Below, in pieces: positions 35,905 through 47,180 of a DNA stretch of 64,000 nucleotides. The DNA is from Arachis hypogaea. Its lineage: Eukaryota; Streptophyta; Magnoliopsida; Fabales; Fabaceae. Position 1 is the first letter of the stretch, and every line of letters starts with the position of its first letter. The position numbers were made by a program, and so were the translations under genes. Where the stretch lies: the NCBI RefSeq assembly GCF_003086295.3, contig NC_092054.1, forward strand, positions 20,804,144 through 20,868,143, in the 5' to 3' direction. The notes beneath the pieces are model-generated. The model was not told where the DNA came from, ran no database searches, and saw only the letters and a list, made by a program, of their open reading frames with translations.

Positions 35905-38552
35905 GTGCTGTTTTGGGCAAAATTTTTATTTTTTTTCCATTTAAGCCCTAACGTACTTCCGCCCCCTCCACCCTTCTCTTTTCTTGCTTCTACCATATTT
36001 TTCCTCTTGTTTTATTTAATCTTCATTGCATTTCATTTTTATTTTAGTTATTACATTAGTTTTACTTTAGTTGTTTCTATTTAAATAAGTTGCAAGTGTT
36101 TCTTTATTGACGATAGGGTTGCCTTTTGACACAATGCACTTATACTTTGCTTTAATATGCAAGTACCTAGTGGATCTGAATACTCATGTTTTGATTGTAC
36201 CACTAGGGCAAATTATATAAGTGTATTGGATTAAGTGATTTGAGTTGAAATTACTTGTTCATCATGATTTTCATATTAAAAATCACTACATGTCCAGTAC
36301 TTATTCCTTGTTAATGTTTTGCATTTGTTTGAGTGACCTAACTTGATTCTTATCAAACTTATCACTTTTTGTAACAAGTACCCTTCCATGTGACCTTTTC
36401 ATTATGCTTCGTGATGAGTAGAGAGTTTTCGTTCATCATTGAATTGGTTGTTGTTTATTGTGCTATTTTATATTAATCTTGCGCTTTAACTTGACAATTA
36501 CAATATCTAATATCTTAATCACTCAAGTCACTTTCATAGTCACCTAAGGTTGCTTGTGCCTTAAGTTTTGCTCATTCTCTACTTGCAACCTAGGTTACCT
36601 AATTGAGAGACATATGCTAATTCTTTTGATTGTGTGATCCCCATTTACCCGGCCAATGTGTGTTGTTCTAAACCGTACACACTTAGAACACACACATTGT
36701 CATACCACACACATCTCACTTTTCCTCAATTGTGTTTATTTGTTTACTCAGCAACCGGAACCCCTAAGCCCACCATCTGAAGGTGGAGCTTCATAGCTCC
36801 TCACCACCGGATTTTGTTCGTGCACGGAGGACCGTGCAACGCTTAAGTGTGGGGGAGGATTCGTCATTTTGGGGTGTAAATTTTTTTTTCCGAACACTTT
36901 ATACCTTATTTTTGTTTCTTTTTATTATATTTCTTGTAGATATTTAGAGTGCTTTTGACTGTTGTATTGCATTTTTTTTGGTATATATATATTTATTTCT
37001 AGTTATTGCATTTGGTATTTTGCTTTGTTTGCATGGTATATAGCTTGTAGATAGAAGTTGTGATTGGATGATGTGAATAGTATAGTACCTAGTTCAATCT
37101 TGTCCTAATTGTTCATGTTAGTTTTTTTGTATTGTTAAAAATTAGGAAGAGAACTAGAAAATTTTTGAAAATTGCGTCCATCACATCATACATACATATA
37201 GGAAATAATTTTGGTGAAAACAACAAGAATTTTTCAAGAATTTTGTTCAAGGGCGCTCTATTGAATTGATTTAGAAAATTGTTTTTAAACTTGCTTGAAT
37301 GAATTTTTGTGAAACATAGAAGAGAGATAGAACAAAATGCCTTGTGAGTTTTTGAGCTTTAATGAGTGGTTACACATTCTAACCACTAATTTTATTCATA
37401 GTGTGATTTTTTCCTTCTATGATTGTAATCTTGGTTTTGCTTGATTCTTTATTTCCAATGTTTGATGTTGTGATTGCATTTAGCATGATTGAGGCCATCT
37501 TTGAATTAAACTCACTCACTCATAAGGACTTACCCTTGCATCTACCTTTGTTAACCTCTTTTGAGCTTTTTAATCCCCTTTGTTCTAATTGTTAGCACAT
37601 CACAACCCTAAGCAAAAAACCATGAAAAACCTTGAATTGCATCTTTGATTAGCTTAGGTTGAGGTGTGTGTGTCATTTAAGTGTGGAGGAAATTTTGGGA
37701 AGTATTGGTAGAGAAAAATTTTATTTTGGGTACTTATTGAAAAATTTTGAAAAATGGGTACACATTCATGTATCAAATTGCTTTAACCATATGCATTTGT
37801 CATAGGAAAAGAAAAAAAAAGAAATAAAAAAAATGAAATGAAAGAAAAAAAATATAGTAATAAGATGGGACAAAAGCTATCCCAAAGAAAGAAAAAAATG
37901 AATAAGGAATGCATATGTGTTTTGAATAGAAACTAAGGCATGAATGTGTGTGTGAAAAGAATTAATGGGTGGCTAGAATGTATTTTTGTGGGTTGATTGA
38001 TATAGCTTGAGTTGGATACTTAAGCTAATCAAAGATTCAATCTTTGAGTCCACTTAGCCATATATTCATCTTACCCTTACCCCAACCCCATTATAACCTT
38101 TTAAAGACCTCATGATACTTGCATACATGCATCAAATACGTGTTGATTGTTAGATGAAAAGGAAATCCTTGAAAGCATGATTAGAGGAGACTTGAGTGAT
38201 TAAACCCTAAACACCGAGCGTTGAGAGTGTATACACACCTAATGAGGGTTCGATCACTCAATTCTATGTTTCCACCTTTCTTATCATGCATTCTTGTAAG
38301 TTGCTTCTTTTTTATGAGTTAAATCAATTCTTTAGATTTTGATCGCAATGAGCTACTTATTTGCTTAGCCCTATATGTCTATATACTTGCTTGGGAATTC
38401 TCTTGTTTGTTTACACCAAATCAATAGGACATTATAGATAGATATATATAGATAGTATATAGCATAGATACATGCATATAGATAGTGCATTCAATAAGTT
38501 GTTTCCCTTTTATCCTTCTCCTTTGTATGTGATTAGTATGAGGACATGCTAT

Positions 38553-38571
38553 TGTTTAAGTGTGGGTGAAT
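38553..38571 (+). promoter_or_regulatory. Plus-strand primer candidate before the 3' LTR
   Basis: TTTAAGTGTGGGTGAAT abuts the LTR start and resembles the internal CTTAAGTGTGGGGGAGG at 36842. Confidence 0.5.
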
Positions 38572-40246
38572 TGATGAGTCCATATTTGTTGGTATATTTT
38601 GACTCAAATTGGATGGATTCTAGCACATGAACTCACTTAAGCACCAAAATAGCATACTTTTGTGTTTTCTCTCTAGGTTGTGCCTAAATGTGAAAACATG
38701 CCCTTTTGTACTTATTTCGACTAATTCTATTCCATTTACCTTCCATTCGATACCTTGATGTTATTTGTGAATGATTTCAGATGAATAAGGTAGGAATGGC
38801 TTGGTGGGAATGGAAGAGGAGCATGCAAAAGGGAGAAAGCATAAAGAAAACAAAGGAGAAGAGCTCAGCCATGAGTGCGTACGCACAAGAAGGAAATCAG
38901 CATGCGTGCGTGCGCACAACCACTTGTCCGTAGCACAAGAACCCAAGCAGAGCGAATCCATAGCATCGCGAAGTGTGCGTGCGCACAACCCTCTGTGCGT
39001 ACGCACAAGAGGAAATTCGGCGAAGTGTGCGGACGCACACATCTGTGCGTCCGCACAGGTCCCAGCGCATGCCTCCATTAAAAACGCACGTGACTTGTAA
39101 TTTTGGAGCTCTCTAGGCCCATTTCTAAAGTGCTGAAGGCTGATTTAGAGTGCTATATAAGGAGAATTCAACACATTTCAAAGGGAGCCATCTTAGAATA
39201 GAAAAAACACATAGTAGGAGTAGGAGTAGTGTAGATTAGGTAATTCTCTCTTAGGGTTTGTAGCATTTTATACTTCAAGTTTGGATTTGGGATTATAGCA
39301 ATTTTAATTGTAAGTATTTCTTTAATTCTCTCTTTTATTATACCATTTGTTCTACACTTGTTTTTATTTTCGTCTCATTTGTCCACATTTATATAGTCTT
39401 GCAATTTTGAATTTCTAGTTGTTTAATTTGATGTTTGATGGCTTTTACATGTTTGTTTGAGTTGCCTTTATTGACTTTGAGCATTTATGGTTCATAACTT
39501 TTCTTAATTTACTAATTTTGTCATGTTTTGTGAATATGCATACTAGGTGTTTGATGAAATGTCAACCCTAGCTATGGGATAAATTTTCACCGCTTGGCTT
39601 GGGAAAAATGAGTCTATGGATTACTAAAGCCATAATGTCCAACATTTAGTGATAATTCTTTGGAAGTTAGTTGATTTTTGTTTCCATTAAAACTAGCCTT
39701 TTATCAACTAGTTTGGTAAGTTGGTTAGAACTTATGAATTAAAGTCAATTATGCTTGATTGACTTACTCCTCGATGTTTTGGGTTAACTAGGCGAGATTA
39801 ACTCATGATAATTATCATAGTTGTGGTTATGGGCTTATGGCAAGGAAGGGATTCCATAACTCATCCCAAGTCAAGGATTCATTTATGTTTTGAACCGCCT
39901 TTTCTCTCACTTTAAAGCTTTACTTGTTCATATTACATACATAGTTCTTTTGTTCCTTCATTAGTTTATTAATTGTAATTTTGTCTAGTTTTTTTATCTC
40001 TTTATTTTTATTGCTTTCTTATCATTGAAAACCCTTTTAATCTTCAGAACCAATTTCATGCATTTGTTATCATTAGTTTCTAGAGAGAACGATCCAAGAT
40101 TTAAAACTCCCGATTATTTTCTGTTGATTGTGACATCTTTAACATTATAATTTGATTGATGATCAATGATTGAGTTTGGACTAAACTTGCAATGTCAATC
40201 CTATTTTTAGTACGAAAATCTAAATCCATGCTTTTGTTCATCGTCA
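38572..40246 (+). repeat. 3' LTR of the 6.6 kb element
   Basis: TGATGAGTCC to TCGTCA, followed by target duplication CTCTC. Carries the class B array at 38874-39057. Confidence 0.85.
38874..39057. repeat. Class B palindrome array in the 3' LTR
   Basis: Same order as at 33914-34120 but with about 20 bp (one module) missing at the left end. Confidence 0.8.
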
Positions 40247-40628
40247 CTCTCCCCGAAGCCCATGCTAAGAAAAACATAGTCCACAAATGACTACCTCATT
40301 TTATTATTTGTCTTTTAAAAGTCTAGTATTATCAACCATGCTGGAACCTTCTTCTTCTTCACCCAGTAAACGATCTCGCAAGCTATTAGTACACCATCCG
40401 TAATCTTCCTACACCCGATAAATGTTGCTTTCTCCTTTCCTACTAACCCAGCCATAAGTGGTAGTGATCTTTTGGTAAGAATTTTCAAAATAATCTTATG
40501 GAGACAATTAACCATACTTATTAGACGATAATCTTTAAGGTCATTCGATCCTCGCTTTTTATGCGCTAGTGAGACCCAAGAGTTACTTACAATTAATCTC
40601 TACCTGAATTCCTTGGCCGTTACTCCTT
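40247..40628 (-). mobile_element. LINE remnant, RT N-terminal part
   Basis: Minus-strand reading gives DYRLISMVNCLHKIILKILT, TDGVLIACEIVYW and SFVDYVFLSMGF, the fingers and palm start of plant L1 RT. It continues across the 6.6 kb insertion into 33619-33376. The 5' end near 40628 suggests 5' truncation. Confidence 0.75.
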
Positions 40629-40876
40629 GGCACTACAACTAAATGATAAAAGAAAAGAAAACCATATTATATAATATTATTGCTTATAACTATAGATTAT
40701 TGGTTAGTCAAAATTTGTAGCCTTTAACATATTCATGTATTCAACCAAGATGGGTCCAATGATGAATAATAAAACTTAAATCCACAACTACATAAAAACA
40801 TGACATATATATACTTGACAAAATTCTGTACCAACATGCATTAAGCATTTATTCATGGATTAATAGGGTAAAATTA
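40629..40876. other. AT-rich spacer
   Basis: No coding, RNA or repeat structure recognised. A lone CACTACAA at 40640 has no inverted partner nearby. Confidence 0.4.
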
Positions 40877-41052
40877 TGATGCATTAGTATCTTTAGTTAT
40901 TTTTAGTTATTTTTTTTGAATAAATTTAGTAATTTTTTTGTTTTTATTAAAATTTTTATGCTTTTAATCAATATTTTTTGGAATTTTTTTGAGTTTTGGT
41001 ATATATAAAAAAATGTTGAAAATAAACAAAAATAAGAATGAAAAGAAGCAAA
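40877..41052 (+). repeat. Left piece of an LTR interrupted at 41053
   Basis: Begins TGATGCATTAGTATC, the typical start of a legume LTR family as I remember it. It reads on through GAAGCAA into 52659, so the 41053-52658 element split it. Confidence 0.5.
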
Positions 41053-42573
41053 TGATGAGCGGATATTTTATACGTTTTTTGGCATCATTTTCATATAGTT
41101 TTTATTATGTTTTGTTTAAGTTTTATTATATTTTCGTAGGTTTTAGTACTAAATTTACATTTTTAGATTTTACTTTGAGCTTGTGTATTTTATGATGATT
41201 TCAGGTATTTTCTGGTTGAAATTGAGGAGCTTTGGAAAAAGTCTGATCCAGAGACAGAGAAATGAATGCAGATGCTGTCACGATCTGACCTCCATGCACT
41301 CGAAGGAGCTTTTCGGGAGCTACAAAAGTCCAAATGACATGCTCTCAACAGCTATAGAAAGCAAACATCCAACACTTTCCAGAAATATATAATAGTTCAT
41401 ACTTTGCTTTGGAAATTAAGGCCCAAAACTAGCATTTTACGCCAGTTCTCCACCCTCTTCCTGGCATTGGACACCCAAAACGGAGCAGCTGGCGTCCAAC
41501 GCCCAAACAGGAGTCCAAGGCTGGCGTTCAACGCCCAAGAAGAATCCTAGGACGTGGAAACACCCTTAGCTCAGCCCAAACACTCACCAAGTGGGCCCGG
41601 AAAGTGGATTTTCACACTACAAGACTAGTTTATCTTATTTCTGTAATTCTTAGTTAGCAAATTAGTATATATAGACAGGAGTTCACCTTTGTTAGGGGAC
41701 TCTTGCCCACTTTACACGTTTCACTTTTATTCTATGTACAGCATGAGTCACTAACCTCCTAAGGTTAAGGTTAGGAGCTCTGCTGATTCTTATGGATTAA
41801 TAATATCACTATTCTATTTCAATCTATGCTTGATTCTATTCTAAGATGTATCTTCGTTCTTCATGCTAATGGATTGGGAGTGTAACTTGATCGTCATCCC
41901 TATTCACATAGGTTCTTTCAAGTCCTTGACGGGATAGTACTGAACCACAAGCTTGATTATACATCTCTTAAACGGCTAAACCACAGTTTCGTTGGGAACT
42001 TCTCGAGACATCAGTTCAGTTGAGGTGCGGGGCGATTAGGGCCTTTGTGGTATAGGCTAGAACCAAAGGAGCAGCGTTCTCTGATCCAGAAGATCCGACC
42101 TTATCTGTGGCATTTTGAGTATGATCATCAAGGGAATGGACTTTTAGAGCTTCACCCCCATTCAGATTGGATGACCACTGACCCGGCGTTTGATTTGAAG
42201 CAGAGGAGATTAATGACCGTTGACCCGACGTTAATCATTTACAGCCTGCCATGGAATGAATCAATCAGAAGTTGGAGTAGATGGTAAGAAAAGTTGATCC
42301 AGAAGGAAGAAGCATCTCCGAAGCCTCAATCGTTCTCATACCATTGATTTCTCACCTATTTAGTAACGTTTTATTTATTTATCTGTTTTATGTATTTTCT
42401 CATGACAATTATTTTTTCTATCCACCTTACTAAGATCTACAAGATAACCATTACTTGCTCAAACCAACAATCCTTGTGGGATCAACCCTCACTCACCTGA
42501 GGTATTACTTGGACGACCCGGTATACTTGCCAGTCTATCTGTGCGAAACATGCGGAGCTAGTTTCGTGCACCA
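41053..42573 (+). repeat. 5' LTR of the 11.6 kb derivative
   Basis: TGATGAGCGGATA to GTGCACCA. Class A modules lie at 41428-41539, a TATA-like block near 41385 and the AGGAGCTCTGCTG block near 41775. Confidence 0.85.
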
Positions 42574-42579
42574 AGCTTT

Positions 42580-42597
42580 TGGCGCCGTTGCTGGGAA
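42580..42597 (+). other. Primer-binding site, tRNA-Asp
   Basis: TGGCGCCGTTGCTGGGAA, six bases after the LTR; two differences from the tRNA-Asp complement. Confidence 0.85.
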
Positions 42598-43745
42598 TTG
42601 TTCGGATTTGACAAACTACCGGATTATCTTGTTGCTTAGATTAGGTACTTTTTACTTTTGTTTTCTTTTTCAAAAACATTTTCAAAATCCATCTTTTCTA
42701 TGTCTTTTTGTTTGAGTCTAGTGTCAATTCTTAAGTTTGATGTCCTTTGTGTGTTCTTTATTTTCTTTAAAATTTTCGAATTACTCTTAGTATTCTTTCT
42801 TGGTATTCAAGTTGTTCTTGTTTCTTTTTCAGTTTTGATCTTAAAATTTTTAAGTTTGGTGTCTTTTGGTGTTTTTCCTTTTAATTTTCGAAAAAGCTAG
42901 TGTCTTTGATCTAAAAAATTCTAAGTTTGGTGTCTTTTGGTTGTTTTTCTCTTTCTTCATTAATTCAAAAAATCAAAAAAATATCTTTTTTATCTTTATT
43001 AAATTTTCGAAAATCTTGCTTTCCTTTTTTATTTTGATTTAAAAATTTTTAAAATTTAGTGTTTTCCTGTTAGTAGAGTCAAATTTCAAATCTTATCTTT
43101 TTAAATCGTTTCAAATTTTTTCTTTTAGTTTGATTCTTTTCTATCTTATCTTTCTTTTAAAATTTTAAAATTCAAAAACTTTTTCAAATATTTATCTTAT
43201 CTTATCTTAATTTTAAATTTCAAAATCAAATCTTTTCAAAAAATTAAATCTTTCTCAAATATTTATCTTATCTTATTTCAATTTCAAAATTCAAAATCAA
43301 ATCTTTTTCATATCTTTTCAATTCTTATCTTATCTTGTTGACTTTTTCTTTCCAATTTTAAATTTCAAACTTTTTTAAATTATTTCTTTTCCAAATCTCC
43401 TATCTTATCTTATTTTCAAATCTTTCTTAATTAGTTACTTGTTTTCTCTTCCCTCTTTTTTCAAAACTTCCTAACTAATTCCTCTCTTTTCTTTTTCGAA
43501 AATCATCTTTCAATTTTCAAATCTTTTTAGTTAATTATATTTTAATTTCCAATTAAATAAATAATTAAAATAAAAATAAAAATATTTTAATTCTAGTTTC
43601 TCTTTTTACTTCTTAAATTTTTTAATTCTTCTTCTCATTCCTCTATCTTCATTTTTCTTTCTTCTTCATATCTCACAGGGAGTTCTCTATCCTTTGACAT
43701 AGAAACTCCCATTCCCTTTCTTTCTTGTTTTTATTTTTCTTATTT
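42598..43745 (+). other. T-rich leader
   Basis: Untranslated leader with long T/C-rich runs and repeated AAGTTTGGTGT (near 42850 and 42922, with a variant AAGTTTGATGT near 42733). No coding potential seen. Confidence 0.6.
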
Positions 43746-45197
43746 ATGAGCAGGAACAGAGATAAGGAACCCCTCTTTGATCCTAATCCTAAACCTGAGA
43801 GGATCCTAAGGAAGTATTTGCAACAAGTTAATGCACAACACACCAGAAGAGACCTCACAGAACTTTTCGAACAAGAAATTGAAAATACAAACATGGTAGC
43901 CGAACAAAATAATGGAGGAGATGCAAGGAAGGTTCTTGGTGACTTTACTGCACCCACTTCTGACTTCTATGGAAGAAGTATCTCCATACCTACCATTAGA
44001 GCAAATAACTTTGAGCTTAAGCCTCAGCTAGTCTCTCTAATGCAACAGAATTACAAATTTCATGGACTTTCACTGGAAGATCCACATCAATTCCTATCTG
44101 AATTCTTGCAAATCTGTGACACTGTTAAGACTAATGGAGCGGATCCTGAGGTCTACAGGCTTATGCTTTTTCCCTTTGCTGTTAGAGACAGAGCTAGGAT
44201 ATCGTTGGATTCTCAACCTAAGGAAAGCCTAGACTCTTGGAAAAAGTTGGTCAATGCTTTCTTGGGCAAGTTCTTTCCACCTCAAAAGATGAGCAAGCTC
44301 AGGGTGAAAGTTCAAACCTTCAGACAAAAAGGGGGGTGAATCCCTCTATGAAGCTTGGGAAAGATACAAGCAACTGATCAGGAGATGTCCTCCTGACATG
44401 CTCTCAGAATGGGCTATCCTAGGTATCTTCTATGATGGTCTATCTGAGATATCCAAGATGTCATTGAACCATTCTACTGGTGGATCACTCCACTTAAAGA
44501 AAACGCCTGAAGAGGCATAGGAACTCATTGAAATGGTTGTAAATAACCAATTCATGTATACTTCTGAGAGAAAACCTGTGAACATTGGGGTAGCTCAGAA
44601 GAAAGGAGTCTTGAAAGTTGTCACTCTGAATGCCATATTGGCTCAGAACAAGATCTTGATCCAACAGGTCAATATGATCTCTTAGCATTTAACTGGAATA
44701 CAAGCTGCAGCTGGCAGCACTAAAGACACCTGCTGTGATAGAGATGCCTATGATCCGGATCAACCCATGATGCATGAGGTGAACTACATGGGAGAACCCT
44801 ATGGAAACACCTACAACTCCTCATGGAGAAATCAACCTAATCTTTCGTGGAAGGATCAACAGAAGCCTCAGCAAGGCTTCAACAATAATCAAGGTGGAAG
44901 AAACCAAAATAGGTTCAACAACAGACCACCATTCCCACCGTCTCAGCAACAGATGGAGACTTCTAAGCAGAGCCTTTCTGACTTAGCAACCATAGTCTCT
45001 GAACTCTCTAAGACCACTCACAGTTTCATAACAGAAATGAGGTCATCCATCAGAAATCTGGAGGTACAATTTGGTCAACTGAGAAAGAGAATCTCTGAGA
45101 CCCCTCCTAACACTCTTCCCAATAACAATGAAGTAAAGCCAAGAGAGGAGTGTAAGGCCATCACTGTAGAAGCTGAGGCCGAATCTGAAGGGGATAC

Positions 45198-45338
45198 TCT
45201 GGCATTGAACGCCAGTAAGGCAGTCCTTACTGGGCGTTCAACGCCCAAGGATGAGTCTTCTCTAGTGTTAAACGCCAGTAAGGAAGTCCATACTGGGTGT
45301 TCAACGCCCATAGAAGCACCATCACTGGCATTGAACGC
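45198..45338. repeat. Class A palindromes in gag, left of the solo LTR
   Basis: Alternating CTGGCATTGAACGCCAG and TGGGCGTTCAACGCCCA, read in frame as LALNAS and GRSTPK. The array continues at 47044-47180 after the insertion. Confidence 0.8.
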
Positions 45339-47043
45339 TGATGAGCGGATAATTTATACGCTTTTTGGCATTGTTTTTACATAGTTTTTAGTATGATTTA
45401 GTTAGTTTTTAGTATAATTTTATTAGTTTTTAAATAAAAATCACATCTTTGGATTTTACTATGAGTTTGTGTGTTTTTCTGTGATTTCAGGTAATTTCTG
45501 GCTGAAATTGAGGGACTTGAGCAAAAATCAAATTCAGAGGTTGAAGAAGGACTGCAGATGCTGTTGGATTCTGACCTCCCTGCACTTAAAGTGGATTTCT
45601 AGAGCTATAGAACTCCAAATGGCGCGCTCTCAATTGCGTTGGAAAGTAGACATCCAGGGTTTTCCCGCAATATATAATAGTCTATACTTTGCCCGAGTTT
45701 AGATGATGCAAACTGGCGTTCAACGCCAGCTCTTTGCCCTATTCTAGAGTTAAACGCCAGAAACAGGTTGCAAAGCAGAGTTAAACACCAAAAACAGGTT
45801 ACAAACTGGTGTTCAACTCCAAGGAAGACCTCTACACGTGAAAGCTTCAAAGCTCAGCCCAAGCACACACCAAGTGGGTCCTGGAAGTGGATTTCTGCAT
45901 CATTTACTCATTTTTGTAAACCCTAGTAACTAGTTTAGTATAAATCGGACTTTTTACTATTGTATTTAGATAATCATCATCTGATCTTTGATCAGTTTTA
46001 TGCTATCTTAGACCTTTATGGAGGCTGGCCATTCAGCCATGCCTGGACCATTATCACTTATGTATTTTCAACGATAGAGTTTCTACACACCATAGATTAA
46101 GGTGTGGAGCTCTGCTGTTCCTCATGAATTAATGCAAAGTACTATTGTTTTTCTATTCAACTCAAGCCTATTTCTTATCTAAGATATACACTTGTTCTTC
46201 AATCTGAGGAAGGTGATGATCCGTGACACTCATCATCATTCTCACCCATGAACGTGTGCCTGACAACCACCTCCGTTCTACTTGCAATCGCTTAAGTGCA
46301 TATCTCTTAGCCTTCTGGTTCATGACGCATGGTTGCCTTGCCTGACAACCAAGCCTTCCATTCCATGAGATCAGAGTCTTCGTGGTATAGGCTAGAATTA
46401 TTGGCGGCCATTCTTGAGATCCGGAAAGTCTAAACCTTGTCTGTGGTATTCCGAGTAGGATCTGGGAAGGGATGGCTGTGACGAGCTTCAAACTCGCGAG
46501 TGCTGAGCGTAGTAACAGACGCAAAAGGATGACTGAATCCTATTCCAGTATGATCGAGAACCGACAGATGAATAGCCGTGCGGTGACAGTGATTTTGGAC
46601 CATTTTCACTGAGAGGACGGGATGTAGCCATTGACAACGGTGATGCCCTGCATAAGCTTACCATGGAAGGGAGTAGGAATGATTGGATGAAGACAGCAGG
46701 AAAGCAGAGGTTCATGAGGAATGAAAGTATCTCTATACGCTTATCTGAAATTCTCACCAATGAATTACATAAGTATCTCTATCATAGTTTATATTTTATT
46801 TATATTTTTATTATAAATTCACCATAACCATTTGAATCCGCCTGACTGAGATTTACAAGGTGACCATAGCTTGCTTCAAGCTGACAATCTCCGTGGGATC
46901 GACCCTTACTCACGTAAGGTTTATTACTTGGACGACCTAGTGCACTTGCTGGTTAGTTGTGCGAAGTTGTGACAAAATGTGATTCACGTTTGAGAGCACC
47001 AAGTCTTTGGCGCCATTGTTGATGATCGCAATTTCGTGCACCA
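45339..47043 (+). mobile_element. Solo LTR (1705 bp) inserted in a gag palindrome
   Basis: TGATGAGCGGATA to GTGCACCA with a perfect target duplication AACGC (45334-45338 and 47044-47048). AACGC is the right arm of the GGCGTT/AACGCC palindrome. No internal region remains. Near its 3' end it contains an extra GAGCACCA then CTTTGGCGCC block, like a second copy of LTR end plus primer site. Confidence 0.85.
45712..45830. repeat. Class A palindromes in the solo LTR
   Basis: CTGGCGTTCAACGCCAG is intact. Three further modules are decayed (AGAGTTAAACGCCAG, AGAGTTAAACACC, TGGTGTTCAACTCC). Confidence 0.7.
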
Positions 47044-47180
47044 AACGCCAGTAAGGAGGTCCCTACTGGGCGTTCAACACCCAAAGAGGCACAACGACTG
47101 GCGTTGAACGCCAGTAAAGGGATACAAGCTGGGCGTTCAACGCCCAAAGAGACACAAGTCCTGGCATTGAATGCCACAAT
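47044..47180. repeat. Class A palindromes in gag, right of the solo LTR
   Basis: Five modules alternating AACGCCAG and GGGCGTTCAACGCCC forms, encoding LALNAS and GRSTPK repeats. Confidence 0.8.

Larger units (their letters stand above)
35303..38571 (+). other. Internal region of the 6.6 kb element, largely non-coding
   Basis: Starts with the primer site. A Pro/Tyr-rich decayed gag-like reading follows at 35476-35760, then a class B array (35767-35904), a hairpin TGCACGGAGGACCGTGCA (36821-36838) and CTTAAGTGTGGGGGAGG (36842-36858). From there to 38571 is AT-rich sequence without recognisable coding content. Confidence 0.65.
33625..40246 (+). mobile_element. Non-autonomous LTR retrotransposon, 6.6 kb
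   Basis: LTRs of about 1.68 kb (33625-35302, 38572-40246) and a perfect target duplication CTCTC (33620-33624, 40247-40251). It has a perfect tRNA-Asp primer site. The 3.3 kb internal region has no protease, RT or integrase, only a decayed gag-like start. It inserted into the LINE within RT. Mobilisation would need proteins from another element. Confidence 0.85.

Noticed and set aside
40640..40647. CACTACAA as a CACTA transposon terminus
   Set aside because: No inverted partner or 3 bp duplication found; it lies at the edge of a LINE remnant.
42541..42597. tRNA gene suggested by tRNA-Asp-like sequence at this and other GGCGCC sites
   Set aside because: Only the 18-base complement of the tRNA 3' end is present, next to LTR ends, so these are primer-binding sites.
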